Shown: positions 1 to 7,814 of the stretch, one piece after another
How positions within the stretch are numbered: the stretch's first letter is position 1
How the letters are laid out: the number at the start of each line of letters is the position of its first letter
DNA from: Pseudomonas sp. Irchel s3f7
GTDB taxonomy: Bacteria; Pseudomonadota; Gammaproteobacteria; Pseudomonadales; Pseudomonadaceae
Assembly: GCF_900187615.1 (NCBI RefSeq)
Contig: NZ_FYDO01000008.1
Coordinates: 124,001 to 188,000 of the forward strand
Direction of reading: 5' to 3'
DNA length: 64,000 bases
Position numbers and translations under genes: made by a program
Notes under the pieces: model-generated
What the model was told of the DNA's origin: nothing
Database searches by the model: none
What the model saw: only the letters and a program-made list of their open reading frames with translations

Positions 1-1563
1 GCTGATGTCGCGAGGGTCCCGTCTGAATACAAATTTACGCGCCTGACCAGTCACTGGATCCGTCGTACCGATCCAGTGACGCAATGCCTCCGAGTAATAG
101 TAGACATCCAGCTGGACGCCATAATGTTGAACGGTCCGGCGGTACGAGGGCATGAAATCCAGCTGCACCGTAAGAGGATCCGCAGGTCGAGGCGGAATGC
201 TCACCAACGCATCGGCTTCACGGCTCCCGAAGAAACCTAAATGCCACTTGCGCGAAGGGCTCATGTAAAGCGCTGAGTGGGGTCGGTTGTGATACAGAAT
301 GATCGTTCGAACCAGCCACTCCTCAAACTCACCCATCGTGAGTGCAGCATGCTTGTCGGAATCGTAGCCGTCTCTATCAGGCACGCTGCTGTGCGTAGTA
401 CCCGGCAGTTCATGTAGCTCTCTCATGAAAGTACCGAGCAGGCGTTCAATATGGCCGCCGTATCTGGGCCGCTTTACTGGGCGGAATTGGTTTTCGATAT
501 TGTAATTTGCGCACGAACGACGGAAGTTTTCTGCCTGGAAGTCAGGCCCGTTATCGGTATGGACCATTCGAGGGAAACCCCACACTGGCCATTCCCCGCG
601 AACGTTGTGAAGATTCAGCCAAGCCTCTTTTGGCAGGATAGAGTGGGCAACGCACATGCCGACGGAAATTTCGGAAGGTTCCTCAAGGGCCAGGTAATAG
701 CCGGTGATCATGCGCGAGTGCACATCAATCGCTAGGCTTAGCCACAGACGACCAATGGGCTTGCGATGCCGATCATCCACAATGATCAGATCAATCGGGG
801 TGTGATCAATTTGAACGACCGCCAGCGGGTAATCGGCGCCTGGAAACTTACCAACTGAGGGTGTATGCCGATTACGAGCTTGATCAGCATATCCACGTCT
901 ACGCAGCTTGATCTTCTCAGGGATGCGCTTGATCCTTGCCCTGATAGCGGATGCGCTGGGTGGCTTAACTCCCTTAGCCTTGGCCTGTAATTCGATTTCA
1001 GCAATGGTCGATTGGACAGTTCGCCGCTGAATCGTCAGGTAGTGCTGCTCGATCACTTCATCAATGAGTTTGTCGGCTTGTGCAGTCAATCGGCTGTTAC
1101 CGGATTGCCAACCCCGCTTGCGCGGCACGAGCGCAAGCACTTCGTGCCAACTTTGATACCGATCCAGCCACCGATAGAGAGTGGCAGTATCAACACCTAC
1201 TTCTTTGGCTCTCTCCTCTACGCTCGCTCTGGGCAAGATCGAATCGCGCAGTAAGGGCTTGATGGCTGAGAACCGCTGTTGCGCTATTGCCCACTCATCC
1301 GAGCTGATCGTCGAGATGTCGTAGTTCACGTACAGGCCGTCGACTCGGTCTTGCGCGACAGGTTGGAGTTCGGAAATGCGGAGCGAGACGCTACGGCCGG
1401 TCTCGACTTCTACTCCGACGACGTTCTGAAAGTCGAGTAGCTGGACGATTCGAAAGATTTGCTTGTCACAGCTAACCATTTCCCCGACTTCGACCAAGAC
1501 ACGCTCTCTGGAGGGTTCGAATGGGGTGAAGTGCTCATCCGTGTCGATTTCATAAATGTTCAT
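1..1563 (-). CDS. tnsB: TnsB-family DDE transposase (partial, C-terminus off window)
   Basis: This is the strand-transfer transposase of a Tn7-like element: it binds the transposon ends and cuts and joins the 3' ends. About 521 codons are open from ATG 1563 to the window edge. An N-terminal helix-turn-helix region (about residues 90-200) precedes an RNase H-fold catalytic core with the DDE triad in the contexts QIDHTPID, VHTDNG and GHIERLLG. The start overlaps the tnsA stop as ATGA, which implies translational coupling. It begins MNIYEIDTDEHF. The Mu-type C-terminal domain that contacts TnsC is only begun here. No frameshift is seen in the visible part, so the gene looks functional. Confidence 0.93.
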   Translation of the reverse strand, partial: MNIYEIDTDEHFTPFEPSRERVLVEVGEMVSCDKQIFRIVQLLDFQNVVGVEVETGRSVSLRISELQPVAQDRVDGLYVNYDISTISSDEWAIAQQRFSAIKPLLRDSILPRASVEERAKEVGVDTATLYRWLDRYQSWHEVLALVPRKRGWQSGNSRLTAQADKLIDEVIEQHYLTIQRRTVQSTIAEIELQAKAKGVKPPSASAIRARIKRIPEKIKLRRRGYADQARNRHTPSVGKFPGADYPLAVVQIDHTPIDLIIVDDRHRKPIGRLWLSLAIDVHSRMITGYYLALEEPSEISVGMCVAHSILPKEAWLNLHNVRGEWPVWGFPRMVHTDNGPDFQAENFRRSCANYNIENQFRPVKRPRYGGHIERLLGTFMRELHELPGTTHSSVPDRDGYDSDKHAALTMGEFEEWLVRTIILYHNRPHSALYMSPSRKWHLGFFGSREADALVSIPPRPADPLTVQLDFMPSYRRTVQHYGVQLDVYYYSEALRHWIGTTDPVTGQARKFVFRRDPRDIS

Positions 1564-2249
1564 GGCGTAGCCACCCAGAGTTCAAGGTATTCATTCAGCG
1601 GCTCGGTGATATCACACTCCACCAGGCCAGTAGCGATAAGGTGCCAGAACAGCGCGACACCACGATCTCGATACACGCCTTTGAAATGGCGAGCCAAGAG
1701 ATAGTGCACGGGCGCAAATTCCATTTCCTGAAGCGTCTTCAGGACCATCTCAATGTCTTCACGATCAAAGTCCAAGCGCTCGAAACGTTCCAGGAACGTG
1801 ATGTTATCGAGAGGCAACCCACGGATGCGTGACTCGTCATAGATGCTGAACGTCCAGCCCTCTTCCCGGGCGTAGCGGCGCGCTGCCTTCCATTTCCCAA
1901 GCCAGGTGCGCCAGTTATTGCGCCACTCATAAGCGGGCTTCACTTCGACCAGCATCGGCCTGATGTAGTCCATGTAGTTAACGCCCGCCGGCTGGCGGTA
2001 ATGCACCAGAAAGTCAGGGGTGTAGGTCAAATCGCGCCCTCGTGAATCAACAAAGTCGACGCGGACTGGCTGGGCAACCACTGACTCGACCCGATGAGAA
2101 AACCTCATTCGCTTTAAGAAGTCGCGCTCAAGCAGTGACTCGTACGACACGCCACCTGTGCCGCGAAACGGCAAGAAACCTGAAACGCTGCGACGTGTCG
2201 GCTTGATAGGACGGACCTGTTTAGGTTGGTCGCAGCTATTTCGAGTCAT
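1560..2249 (-). CDS. tnsA: TnsA-family transposon endonuclease
   Basis: TnsA makes the 5'-strand cuts at the ends of Tn7-like elements, giving cut-and-paste transposition with TnsB. The protein (229 aa from the chosen start) has the restriction-endonuclease-like core: glutamate in SLLERDF, aspartate in YTPDFLV and lysine in VEVKPA, matching the E-D-K active site of the family. A C-terminal winged-helix part follows. An earlier ATG at 2288 is possible, but ATG 2249 has an AGGA 6 nt upstream and the 2288 start lacks a clear ribosome site. The stop overlaps the tnsB start. TnsB-type repeats cover the upstream region and the first codons. Confidence 0.9.
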   Translation of the reverse strand: MTRNSCDQPKQVRPIKPTRRSVSGFLPFRGTGGVSYESLLERDFLKRMRFSHRVESVVAQPVRVDFVDSRGRDLTYTPDFLVHYRQPAGVNYMDYIRPMLVEVKPAYEWRNNWRTWLGKWKAARRYAREEGWTFSIYDESRIRGLPLDNITFLERFERLDFDREDIEMVLKTLQEMEFAPVHYLLARHFKGVYRDRGVALFWHLIATGLVECDITEPLNEYLELWVATP

Positions 2250-2352
2250 TTTCAATCCTGTCGCATCCAATTTGAAAGTTTTTCGCATCTATTTGCGCAA
2301 TCAAAAACCGCATCTCACGGCCTCTAGCCTAGTGCTTTCGCAGCTATTTAGG
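2227..2352. repeat. Four TnsB-type binding repeats at the transposon end
   Basis: Four copies of a motif close to TCGCA(G/T)CTATTT start at 2230, 2261, 2283 and 2338 in the same orientation. The 2261 copy is the most diverged and has one extra base. Regularly repeated sites near each terminus are the hallmark of Tn7-like ends. The first copy lies inside the start of tnsA, so TnsB binding could also repress tnsAB; that is an inference. Confidence 0.75.
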
Positions 2353-2356
2353 AAGC

Positions 2357-2366
2357 CGACAGCGGC
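2357..2366. other. Transposon terminus (CGACA) and presumed 5-bp target duplication (GCGGC)
   Basis: The element ends with ACA at 2359-2361, that is, TGTCGG read inward, fitting the TGT...ACA rule for Tn7-like ends. The next five bases, GCGGC, belong to the comM glycine codons. From memory, AbaR islands in comM are flanked by ACCGC, whose complement is GCGGT, so this would be the same site with one base changed. The other copy is off the window. Confidence 0.65.
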
Positions 2367-3010
2367 TCGAAACCGCAACCCGGTGAAATAACCCTCGCCC
2401 ATCATGGCGTTCTATTTCTCGACGAACCGAATTCGATCGCAAGGTGTTGGAGGTGTTAAGGGAGCCGCTTGAGTCCGGTCAGATCGTAATCTCCCGCGCC
2501 AAGGATCGTGTCCGCTTCCCGGCCCGTTTCCAATTGGTTGCCGCGATGAACCCGTGCCCCTGTGGATATCTTGGCGAGCCCAGCGGCAAATGCAGTTGTA
2601 CACCGGACATGGTCCAGCGTTACCGCAACAAACTGTCGGGACCGCTGCTGGACCGAATCGACCTGCACTTGACCGTCGCTCGGGAAGCCACAGCGTTGAA
2701 CCCTGCGCTGAAACCCGGTGATGACACCGCAACAGCCGCAGTGCTGGTTGCCAACGCCCGAGAGCGACAACAAAAACGCCAGGGCTGCGCGAACGCTTTC
2801 CTTGATCTGCCGGGCCTGCGCGAACACTGCAAGTTATCCACAGCCGACGAAACCTGGCTGGAAACGGCATGTGAGCGATTGACCTTGTCGCTGCGAGCGG
2901 CCCATCGACTGCTTAAAGTCTCACGGACCCTGGCGGACCTGGAGCAAGTTGAAGGCATCACCCGCGATCATCTGGCTGAGGCGCTGCAGTATCGGCCGAG
3001 CACCAACTGA
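2362..3010 (+). pseudogene. comM: comM (yifB) 3' remnant, split by transposon and frameshifted
   Basis: ComM is a hexameric MCM-type AAA+ helicase that promotes branch migration in natural transformation. Only the C-terminal half remains. Codons from 2364 give GSKPQPGEITLAHHG and VLFLDE, the Walker B region. Then the expected LPEFDR is broken because 4 nt are missing around 2425-2430. From 2444 the normal frame resumes (VLEVLREPLE, MNPCPCGYLG, a C-terminal lid domain) and runs to TGA at 3010. Two lesions, the insertion and the 4-nt deletion, make it non-functional unless an internal start yields a fragment. Confidence 0.9.
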
Positions 3011-3159
3011 TCTGCTCTTTCACCCAATCTTCGGCACTCAATCGAGTGGCCGCTGATGCGGGCGCTCCAGCCCAGACCGCCACGACCGTTGAGTTCGATG
3101 AAAAATGGATCCACGTCCTTGAGCGGTGAACTCCAATCATGACGAATGAAACGATTCAT
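2968..3159 (-). CDS. Doubtful small ORF convergent with comM
   Basis: This 63-codon ORF begins MNRFIRHDWSSPLKDVD. Its first 40 codons use typical Pseudomonas coding triplets, including FFIELNGRGG and GWSARISGH. The rest overlaps the comM tail on the opposite strand by 43 bp and looks like a shadow. I do not recognise the family. It could be a real short gene or the 5' stub of a gene lost at the comM boundary. No convincing ribosome site is seen. Confidence 0.22.
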   Translation of the reverse strand: MNRFIRHDWSSPLKDVDPFFIELNGRGGLGWSARISGHSIECRRLGERADQLVLGRYCSASAR

Positions 3160-3369
3160 CAGGTTTAATAAAGCTTACGCCCGAGCCTTCCCAAGCCAAT
3201 TAAAATTGACCTTATGCAACCTCCGCACGCTTACGTTAGTCTCATACGGTTGAAGCTCCGGCAGATTGACGGCGATGTCATGATGACACTAAGGTCGCCC
3301 GCTAATTGCAGGAGCAAGTACAGACGCATTTGTCTGTCATTTTTGCGCAACGGATCGTATGGAGTTTGA
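3160..3369. other. Intergenic region upstream of srfA
   Basis: This stretch has no convincing gene. It is less GC-rich than its surroundings and would hold the promoter of the srfA-led cluster. I could not pick a convincing -35/-10 pair. A GGAG lies about 5 nt before the srfA start. Confidence 0.4.
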
Positions 3370-4731
3370 ATGCGCGGGGCACTATTACGCAGCGGTAAGA
3401 GCGGGTCATTCACTGCCCTCGGCGAAACAGGTCAACCGGTCTACCGGGCAGCCCTGCAATTGCGCGAAGCCATTCGCCGCAAGAACCCCGATTTGGTCGA
3501 TCATCTGGCCATTCCTCAAAGCGATGAGCTCGGCAACCAGATCGATTGGTACAGCGCCCTCGACGGCGATGTGATCCCGTGGAGCAGCGCGACCGAAGAA
3601 GAGCGCGCCCCTGCCCGCCGCCAACTTGAAGCCCTCAAGACTGCACTCGAGGAATTGAGCCAGCGTTTCCTGGTCACTGATTCCGGTGAGCAGCAGCAAG
3701 GCGACAAAGCCGTCTTTGGCAAGCTACTCAAGCGAGTGATTCATTTCCCTGACGAAAATTTTGTCTATCTGGTGCAAGGCAAACCGGTGCTGACCTTTTG
3801 GGGGTTCGAGCATGCTGGTAGCGGCATTAGCGATCCCCTGCACTGCCTCTATCAAGTTCCGCCCGCATTCACGCTGCCACCCGTGGTCGAAGCGCCTGTT
3901 GTTGCGCCGGTAGTTGCCCGTCCGTGGTGGCGGCGCTGGTGGTGGTGGCTGTTGCTGCTGCCGCTCCTGCTGCTGCTTTTGTGGCTGTTGCTCGGCCTGC
4001 GCGGTTGCGTCCCGATTCCATTAGTGGCTGTGGACCTGCTGCCTGAGGGCATCGTTCCGGTGGAAAAACAACTGGAAGAGCCGCAACTGCCCGGCAATGT
4101 CACGACGCTCAATGGCGTTCCTGTGACAGGCACCGTTATAGGCTCCACCACAGGAACCGGCACCGTCGTGCCCGGAACACAGGGTGTGGAAACGCCGGGC
4201 GTCGAGGGTAACGAGGCTGACGCAGCACCCGCCGACTTGACCAAAGACCCGGCCAAAGACCCGGCAGCCGAAAACAAAGCCGCCCCCCCCGAAAACAAAA
4301 CCGCGCCGCCGGATGTCACATCGCCCGAGGCAGAAAAATCCGCCGCCGCAAAAGCCGGCCCTCCCCTGAGCATCCCACCAGACGTCGCCGACGGAGCCGC
4401 CAAGTTCCTCGACGGCCAGTACAACGCAGGCGCCGGGATACAGGACCGCCGAACCGGCAAACCGCTGCGTCTGGAATACCAGCTCAAGGACGGTAAGGGC
4501 CAAGTCACCGTACACCAGGCCGACGGCTCGAAATGCAGTGGGCCGGTGAGCGCTACTATGAAGGGTGGCAGCCTGGCCATCGACAGTCAGGGCCAGGCCG
4601 TTTGCGGCGATGGCAGCACTTACGACATGCCCAAGGTCAACTGCCGCCCAGGGGCGACCACGGTCGCGGACTGCACCGGCGGTTACGGAAAAGATCAATT
4701 CCCCATGTCCATGCGGCAAGTGGCCGAATAA
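3370..4731 (+). CDS. srfA: SrfA family single-pass membrane protein
   Basis: This is the first protein of the SrfABC set, first described as a Salmonella SsrB-regulated operon and annotated 'virulence factor'; its biochemical role is unknown. The 453-residue protein has a cytosolic N-terminal domain (1-150) containing LAIP, IDWYSALDG and GKPVLTFW. A tryptophan/leucine-rich membrane segment follows (about 188-210), then a proline/alanine/lysine-rich periplasmic linker and a C-terminal domain (about 340-453) with four cysteines, possibly disulphide-bonded. The start has a GGAG. The gene lies 17 bp before srfB. Its N-domain is repeated in the protein at 18324-19802, at the other end of the cluster. 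Confidence 0.88.
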   Translation: MRGALLRSGKSGSFTALGETGQPVYRAALQLREAIRRKNPDLVDHLAIPQSDELGNQIDWYSALDGDVIPWSSATEEERAPARRQLEALKTALEELSQRFLVTDSGEQQQGDKAVFGKLLKRVIHFPDENFVYLVQGKPVLTFWGFEHAGSGISDPLHCLYQVPPAFTLPPVVEAPVVAPVVARPWWRRWWWWLLLLPLLLLLLWLLLGLRGCVPIPLVAVDLLPEGIVPVEKQLEEPQLPGNVTTLNGVPVTGTVIGSTTGTGTVVPGTQGVETPGVEGNEADAAPADLTKDPAKDPAAENKAAPPENKTAPPDVTSPEAEKSAAAKAGPPLSIPPDVADGAAKFLDGQYNAGAGIQDRRTGKPLRLEYQLKDGKGQVTVHQADGSKCSGPVSATMKGGSLAIDSQGQAVCGDGSTYDMPKVNCRPGATTVADCTGGYGKDQFPMSMRQVAE

Positions 4732-4748
4732 AAACGGAATAACCCGAC

Positions 4749-7700
4749 ATGTTGCCTGAAGTCACTCAATTCGAAGACACCGTCACGCTGGTCAGCGACA
4801 CCGGCATCCAGTTCATGGATTTCGCCCTGCGCCTGGATCCCCGCAAGGAACCGGCGGGTGAGTTCGCACCGATGATCAGCGGGCTGATCTGCCGCCTGGC
4901 GTATAACGAAGAGAAAGACTTCTTTTTCTACGAGCCCGAACCGGAAAAGGTCGAAAAGGCCAAACCTGCGTTCAGCGTCGACATGAAAAGCAGCCTCGAT
5001 TTACTCGACGGTATCTGGCTGCCGACCCCGTTTTTCCGTTTCATGCCGCCGCATCGCTTCGACGAAGGCCCTACCAACTGGTCGCGCATGCGCTTGGTGA
5101 AACTGGCAACTCCCGACATCGACGGCAACACCCACCGCCTGACGATGGCGTTCGACAGCCGTGTGATGCCCAAGCGTGACGGCACTGCATATCTGGCGCC
5201 AAACGAAGAAGACATCAGCTCCGGCGTATCTTTCAAACTGGCGACCAAGGCTAGCGAAACCCGCTGGTTTCTGGCACAGCCGTGGGTCAACGAGTGGTTG
5301 CTGGAAGTGTTCAATGAGGGCAATGCCCACCGTTCGCGCGCAGAGTTGGACATCGATATCCGTGCCAACTATCACCTGGCGCACTACCTCAACTTGCTCA
5401 GCCTGTTGAGCAAACCGTCATCCGCCCAGCCGTCGAAAGCCCGGGCGAAAGTTGAAATCCCTGAGCTGAAAGTGGTCGCCAACGATAGCAATGGCCTGGT
5501 CAAACCGATTCCAGTGGACCTGGTGCTGGACGTCGGCAACTCGCGCACCTGCGGCATCCTGATCGAAAACCACGGTCAGGCCGGCTCCGGACTGAAGCAG
5601 AATTACGTGCTGGAACTGCGTGACCTGATCACCCCCGAACACACCTACAACCTGCCGTTTGAAAGCCGCGTGGAGTTCGCCCAGGCGTATTTCGGCAAAG
5701 ACCACTGCTCGGTCAAGAGCGGTCGTCACGATGCGTTCCAATGGGCGACGATTGCCCGCGTCGGCAATGAGGCCAGTCGTCTGGCCAGTCGTCGTCGCGG
5801 CACCGAAGGCTCCACCGGCCTGTCCAGCCCGAAACGCTATCTGTGGGACGAAAACGCCTATGGCCACGGCTGGCGTTTCAACTGCTCGTACATAAAGACC
5901 GACAACGAGCCGTACGCCACCGCCGCGCCGTTCTCGCACCTGATCAACGAAACCGGCGAGGCGCTATACAGCCTCGAAGAAGACGATCGTCTGCCGGTGT
6001 TCATGCCGCGTTATTCACGCAGCTCGCTAATGACCTTCATGCTCGCCGAAGTGCTGGCCCAGGCGCTGTCGCAAATCAACAGCCCGGCCCAGCGTTCGCG
6101 CCAGGGTCACACCCGCGTGCCGCGCCAACTCAACAGCATCACGCTGACCGTACCGCCGGGCATGCCGCAGGCCGAGCGCAGCATCCTCAACGAACGCATG
6201 CTGCAAGCCATCGGCCTGGTGTGGAAAAGCCTCGGCTGGCATGCCGGCGAGGAAGATCCACATCAGGATCAGGCCGTCAGCCCACGCACGCCGATCCCGA
6301 GTATCCGCGTGGAATGGGACGAAGCGTCCTGCGGCCAGTTGGTGTACCTGTACACCGAGGTCAACGAGAACTTCGCCGGTCATCCGGAAGAGTTTTTCGA
6401 CACCATCGCCCGGCCGGACAAGGCCGACCGCCAACGCATCACCCTCGCGACCATCGACATCGGCGGTGGCACCACCGACCTGGTGATCACCGACTATCGC
6501 CTCGACCGCGCGGGTAATACCGGCAGCGGCAGCAACGTGCACATCGTGCCCGAACAGCGTTTTCGCGATGGTTTCAAAGTGGCCGGTGACGACATCCTGC
6601 TGGACGTGATTCAGGACTTCGTCCTGCCGAGTTTCGAAAAAGCCTTGCAGAACGCTGGCGTGAAAGCTGCGGATTCGCTGATGTCACGGTTGTGTGGCGA
6701 TGAATCGGTCAGCGCCCAGGACATGATCCTGCGCCAGCAATTGAACCTCCAGGTGTTCGCCCCGCTGGGCCTGGCACTGCTCAAGGCGTACGAGCATTAC
6801 GATCCGCAGGTCCCGCAAGCAGTCACCCCGCAAAGCTACCGCCAACTGCTCGGTGACAACGCAATCAGCCAGACCGTGCTGGACTACGTCAATGCCGCCG
6901 TGCGTCGCGATGTCGGCGGTCAAAGCGGTTTCGACCTGTATGCCGCGCCGATCAGCTTCGACCTGCAAAAGCTCCACGCCGCGTTCCTCAATGATCAGAT
7001 CAACATCACCAAGATCCTTGGTGCGCTGTGTGAAGTGGTCGCGCATTACCCGTGTGATGTTTTGCTGCTGACCGGCCGTCCTTCGCGCCTGCCCGGCATC
7101 CAGGCGTTCATTCGCAAGGTGTTGCCGCTGCCGCCGGGGCGTATTCTGGCGCTGCAAAACTACCGTACCGGCGGCTGGTATCCGTTTCACAAGAACGGCC
7201 GGATCGACGACCCGAAAAGCACCGCCTCGGTCGGCGCCATGCTCTGCCTGTTGTGCGCCAACCACAGCGTGCCGAACTTCTACTTCCGGGCATCGGCGCT
7301 CAAGCCGTATTCGACGGTCAAGCACATCGGCGTCATCGACCTGAACAACGTGATCAAGGATGCCGACGTGCTGTACCGCGACATCCAGTCCGAAGACTAC
7401 AAAATAAAGCTGCCGGAAATCGGCACGGGCGACGGCGCCGACACACCACAGCTGGAAATGCGCGGTGACCTGCGCCTCGGTTTCCGCCAGTTGGCCACCG
7501 ACCGTTGGGCCGCCTCGCCGCTGTACACCTTGCGGTTCACCAAGGCCGGTCGGGAGAAGTTTTCCCGGGCAATCGGTGAAAACGGCAGCGCGCCGCTGCT
7601 CAAGGTACGGTTCGAGGTCAAACCGGCAGACAAATACACACGCAAACAGGATCTGGTCAGCGACCGCCTCTCGGTCCGCGACATCGAATCCAACAGCAAC

Positions 7701-7814
7701 AACGTCAACTTCAACCCGCGCAGCGACCTCGAACTGGAACTCAACACCATGCTCGACGCCGGCCTGAGCGAGACCAAGTACTGGCTCGACAGTGGAAGTG
7801 TGAAACGCAAATGA
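4749..7814 (+). CDS. srfB: SrfB, Hsp70/actin-like ATPase
   Basis: This is a large (1021 aa) protein of the SrfB family with an actin/Hsp70-type ATPase core. Visible nucleotide motifs are phosphate-1 (LDVGNSRTCG, about 260-269), phosphate-2 (IDIGGGTTD, D570) and an adenosine-type motif (LLTGRPSRLPG, about 773-783). An N-terminal region of about 250 residues precedes the core and a beta-rich tail follows. No signal peptide or membrane segment is seen, so it is cytosolic. It overlaps srfC by 4 bp (ATGA), implying coupled synthesis and probably a stable SrfB-SrfC complex. The molecular function of the family is not established; an ATP-driven chaperone- or filament-like role is an inference. Confidence 0.92.
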   Translation: MLPEVTQFEDTVTLVSDTGIQFMDFALRLDPRKEPAGEFAPMISGLICRLAYNEEKDFFFYEPEPEKVEKAKPAFSVDMKSSLDLLDGIWLPTPFFRFMPPHRFDEGPTNWSRMRLVKLATPDIDGNTHRLTMAFDSRVMPKRDGTAYLAPNEEDISSGVSFKLATKASETRWFLAQPWVNEWLLEVFNEGNAHRSRAELDIDIRANYHLAHYLNLLSLLSKPSSAQPSKARAKVEIPELKVVANDSNGLVKPIPVDLVLDVGNSRTCGILIENHGQAGSGLKQNYVLELRDLITPEHTYNLPFESRVEFAQAYFGKDHCSVKSGRHDAFQWATIARVGNEASRLASRRRGTEGSTGLSSPKRYLWDENAYGHGWRFNCSYIKTDNEPYATAAPFSHLINETGEALYSLEEDDRLPVFMPRYSRSSLMTFMLAEVLAQALSQINSPAQRSRQGHTRVPRQLNSITLTVPPGMPQAERSILNERMLQAIGLVWKSLGWHAGEEDPHQDQAVSPRTPIPSIRVEWDEASCGQLVYLYTEVNENFAGHPEEFFDTIARPDKADRQRITLATIDIGGGTTDLVITDYRLDRAGNTGSGSNVHIVPEQRFRDGFKVAGDDILLDVIQDFVLPSFEKALQNAGVKAADSLMSRLCGDESVSAQDMILRQQLNLQVFAPLGLALLKAYEHYDPQVPQAVTPQSYRQLLGDNAISQTVLDYVNAAVRRDVGGQSGFDLYAAPISFDLQKLHAAFLNDQINITKILGALCEVVAHYPCDVLLLTGRPSRLPGIQAFIRKVLPLPPGRILALQNYRTGGWYPFHKNGRIDDPKSTASVGAMLCLLCANHSVPNFYFRASALKPYSTVKHIGVIDLNNVIKDADVLYRDIQSEDYKIKLPEIGTGDGADTPQLEMRGDLRLGFRQLATDRWAASPLYTLRFTKAGREKFSRAIGENGSAPLLKVRFEVKPADKYTRKQDLVSDRLSVRDIESNSNNVNFNPRSDLELELNTMLDAGLSETKYWLDSGSVKRK

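Larger units (their letters stand above)
1..2361 (-). mobile_element. Tn7-like transposon, tnsA/tnsB-proximal end, inserted in comM (partial)
   Basis: This is the terminal part of a Tn7-like element that continues beyond the left edge. It carries tnsA and tnsB reading away from the end, as at the right end of Tn7. Four TnsB-type repeats lie between 2227 and 2352, and the element stops at a CGACA terminus at 2361, directly abutting in-frame comM codons. Elements of this kind, including the AbaR/Tn6022 islands of Acinetobacter, are known to use comM as a target. Cargo, tnsC and the targeting gene are not visible. The partner terminus and target duplication lie outside the window, so the boundary rests on one side only. 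Confidence 0.88.
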
